From: Candidatus Aminicenantota bacterium
GTDB taxonomy: Bacteria > Acidobacteriota > Aminicenantia > UBA2199
Assembly: GCA_020355945.1 (NCBI GenBank)
Contig: CP070627.1
Location: 1,846,754 to 1,852,983 of the forward strand
Direction: 5' to 3'
DNA length: 6,230 nt
The position numbers and the translations under genes were made by a program. The notes beneath the pieces were generated by a model. It was not told where the DNA came from and searched no databases. It saw nothing but the letters and a program-made list of their open reading frames with translations. How positions within the stretch are numbered: the stretch's first letter is position 1; each line of letters starts with the position of its first letter. Below are positions 6,171 to 6,230 of this stretch, one piece after another.

Positions 6171-6226
6171 GAGCTTTGTGCCGAAAGGAGCATTTTAAAG
6201 GATTTCTTTCGGTCAATCTTGAGAAG
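6171..6226 (-). repeat. 56-bp hairpin element, copy B (inverted)
   Basis: Read on the minus strand, this copy begins with the same 17 bases as copy A (6226-6210). Its stem is CCGAAAG with CTTTCGG (arms at 6206-6212 and 6181-6187), where copy A has CCGGACG with CGTCCGG. The two copies together make a 192-bp segment with imperfect inverted ends, which could be a small non-autonomous mobile element. The window ends 4 bases beyond it, so a right flanking duplication cannot be checked. Confidence 0.78.
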
Positions 6227-6230
6227 GCTG

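Larger units (their letters stand above)
5613..6230. other. Long gene-free region rich in inverted and tandem repeats
   Basis: No reading frame on either strand here resembles a protein, and the open frames run through palindromes. The region holds, in order, tandem palindromic units, AT-rich heptamers, a GC-rich hairpin, a wide 12-bp inverted repeat and two inverted copies of a 56-bp element, each described separately. Between them, 5786-5870 and 6091-6170 show nothing I can name. The next gene lies beyond the window, so I cannot say whether part of this is its leader or promoter. Confidence 0.7.

Overview
The window reads as bacterial chromosomal DNA of moderate GC content, with compact genes, Shine-Dalgarno sites and sigma70-like promoters. 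It looks like a metabolically versatile, possibly anaerobic or facultative Gram-negative lineage, such as Desulfobacterota or a neighbouring candidate phylum. That placement is an inference. It rests on the GcdA-type carboxyltransferase, the B12/radical SAM (DUF4070-like) protein and the dispersed intergenic repeats.

Bases 1-3578 hold a plus-strand acyl-CoA degradation operon. It begins with the C-terminal part of a biotin-dependent carboxyltransferase (cut by the window edge). A biotin carrier protein follows 1 nt later, then an acyl-CoA dehydrogenase 11 nt after that. After a 62-nt gap filled mostly by a repeat comes a crotonase-family hydratase of the LiuC/AtuE type. Dehydrogenation, carboxylation and hydration of an acyl-CoA is the order of steps in leucine/isovalerate breakdown. 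A glutaconyl-CoA-type substrate remains possible, and no biotin carboxylase or membrane decarboxylase subunit is visible. The biotin carrier is unusual: its N-terminal half looks like a second biotinyl domain that has lost its lysine.

Bases 3579-5214 hold a second copy of the dispersed repeat, a strong predicted promoter, and a single gene for a B12-binding-domain radical SAM protein of unknown reaction. A cutA gene on the minus strand (5220-5540) converges on it with only 5 nt between stop codons, and has its own near-consensus promoter.

Bases 5613-6230 contain no credible gene but are dense in inverted repeats. They include a tandem set of about 33-bp palindromic units, a run of AT-rich heptamers, a long GC-rich hairpin, a 12-bp inverted repeat, and two inverted copies of a 56-bp element. 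The two copies of that element differ by compensatory changes in the hairpin stem. This element pair and the two-domain biotin carrier are the parts most worth following up.
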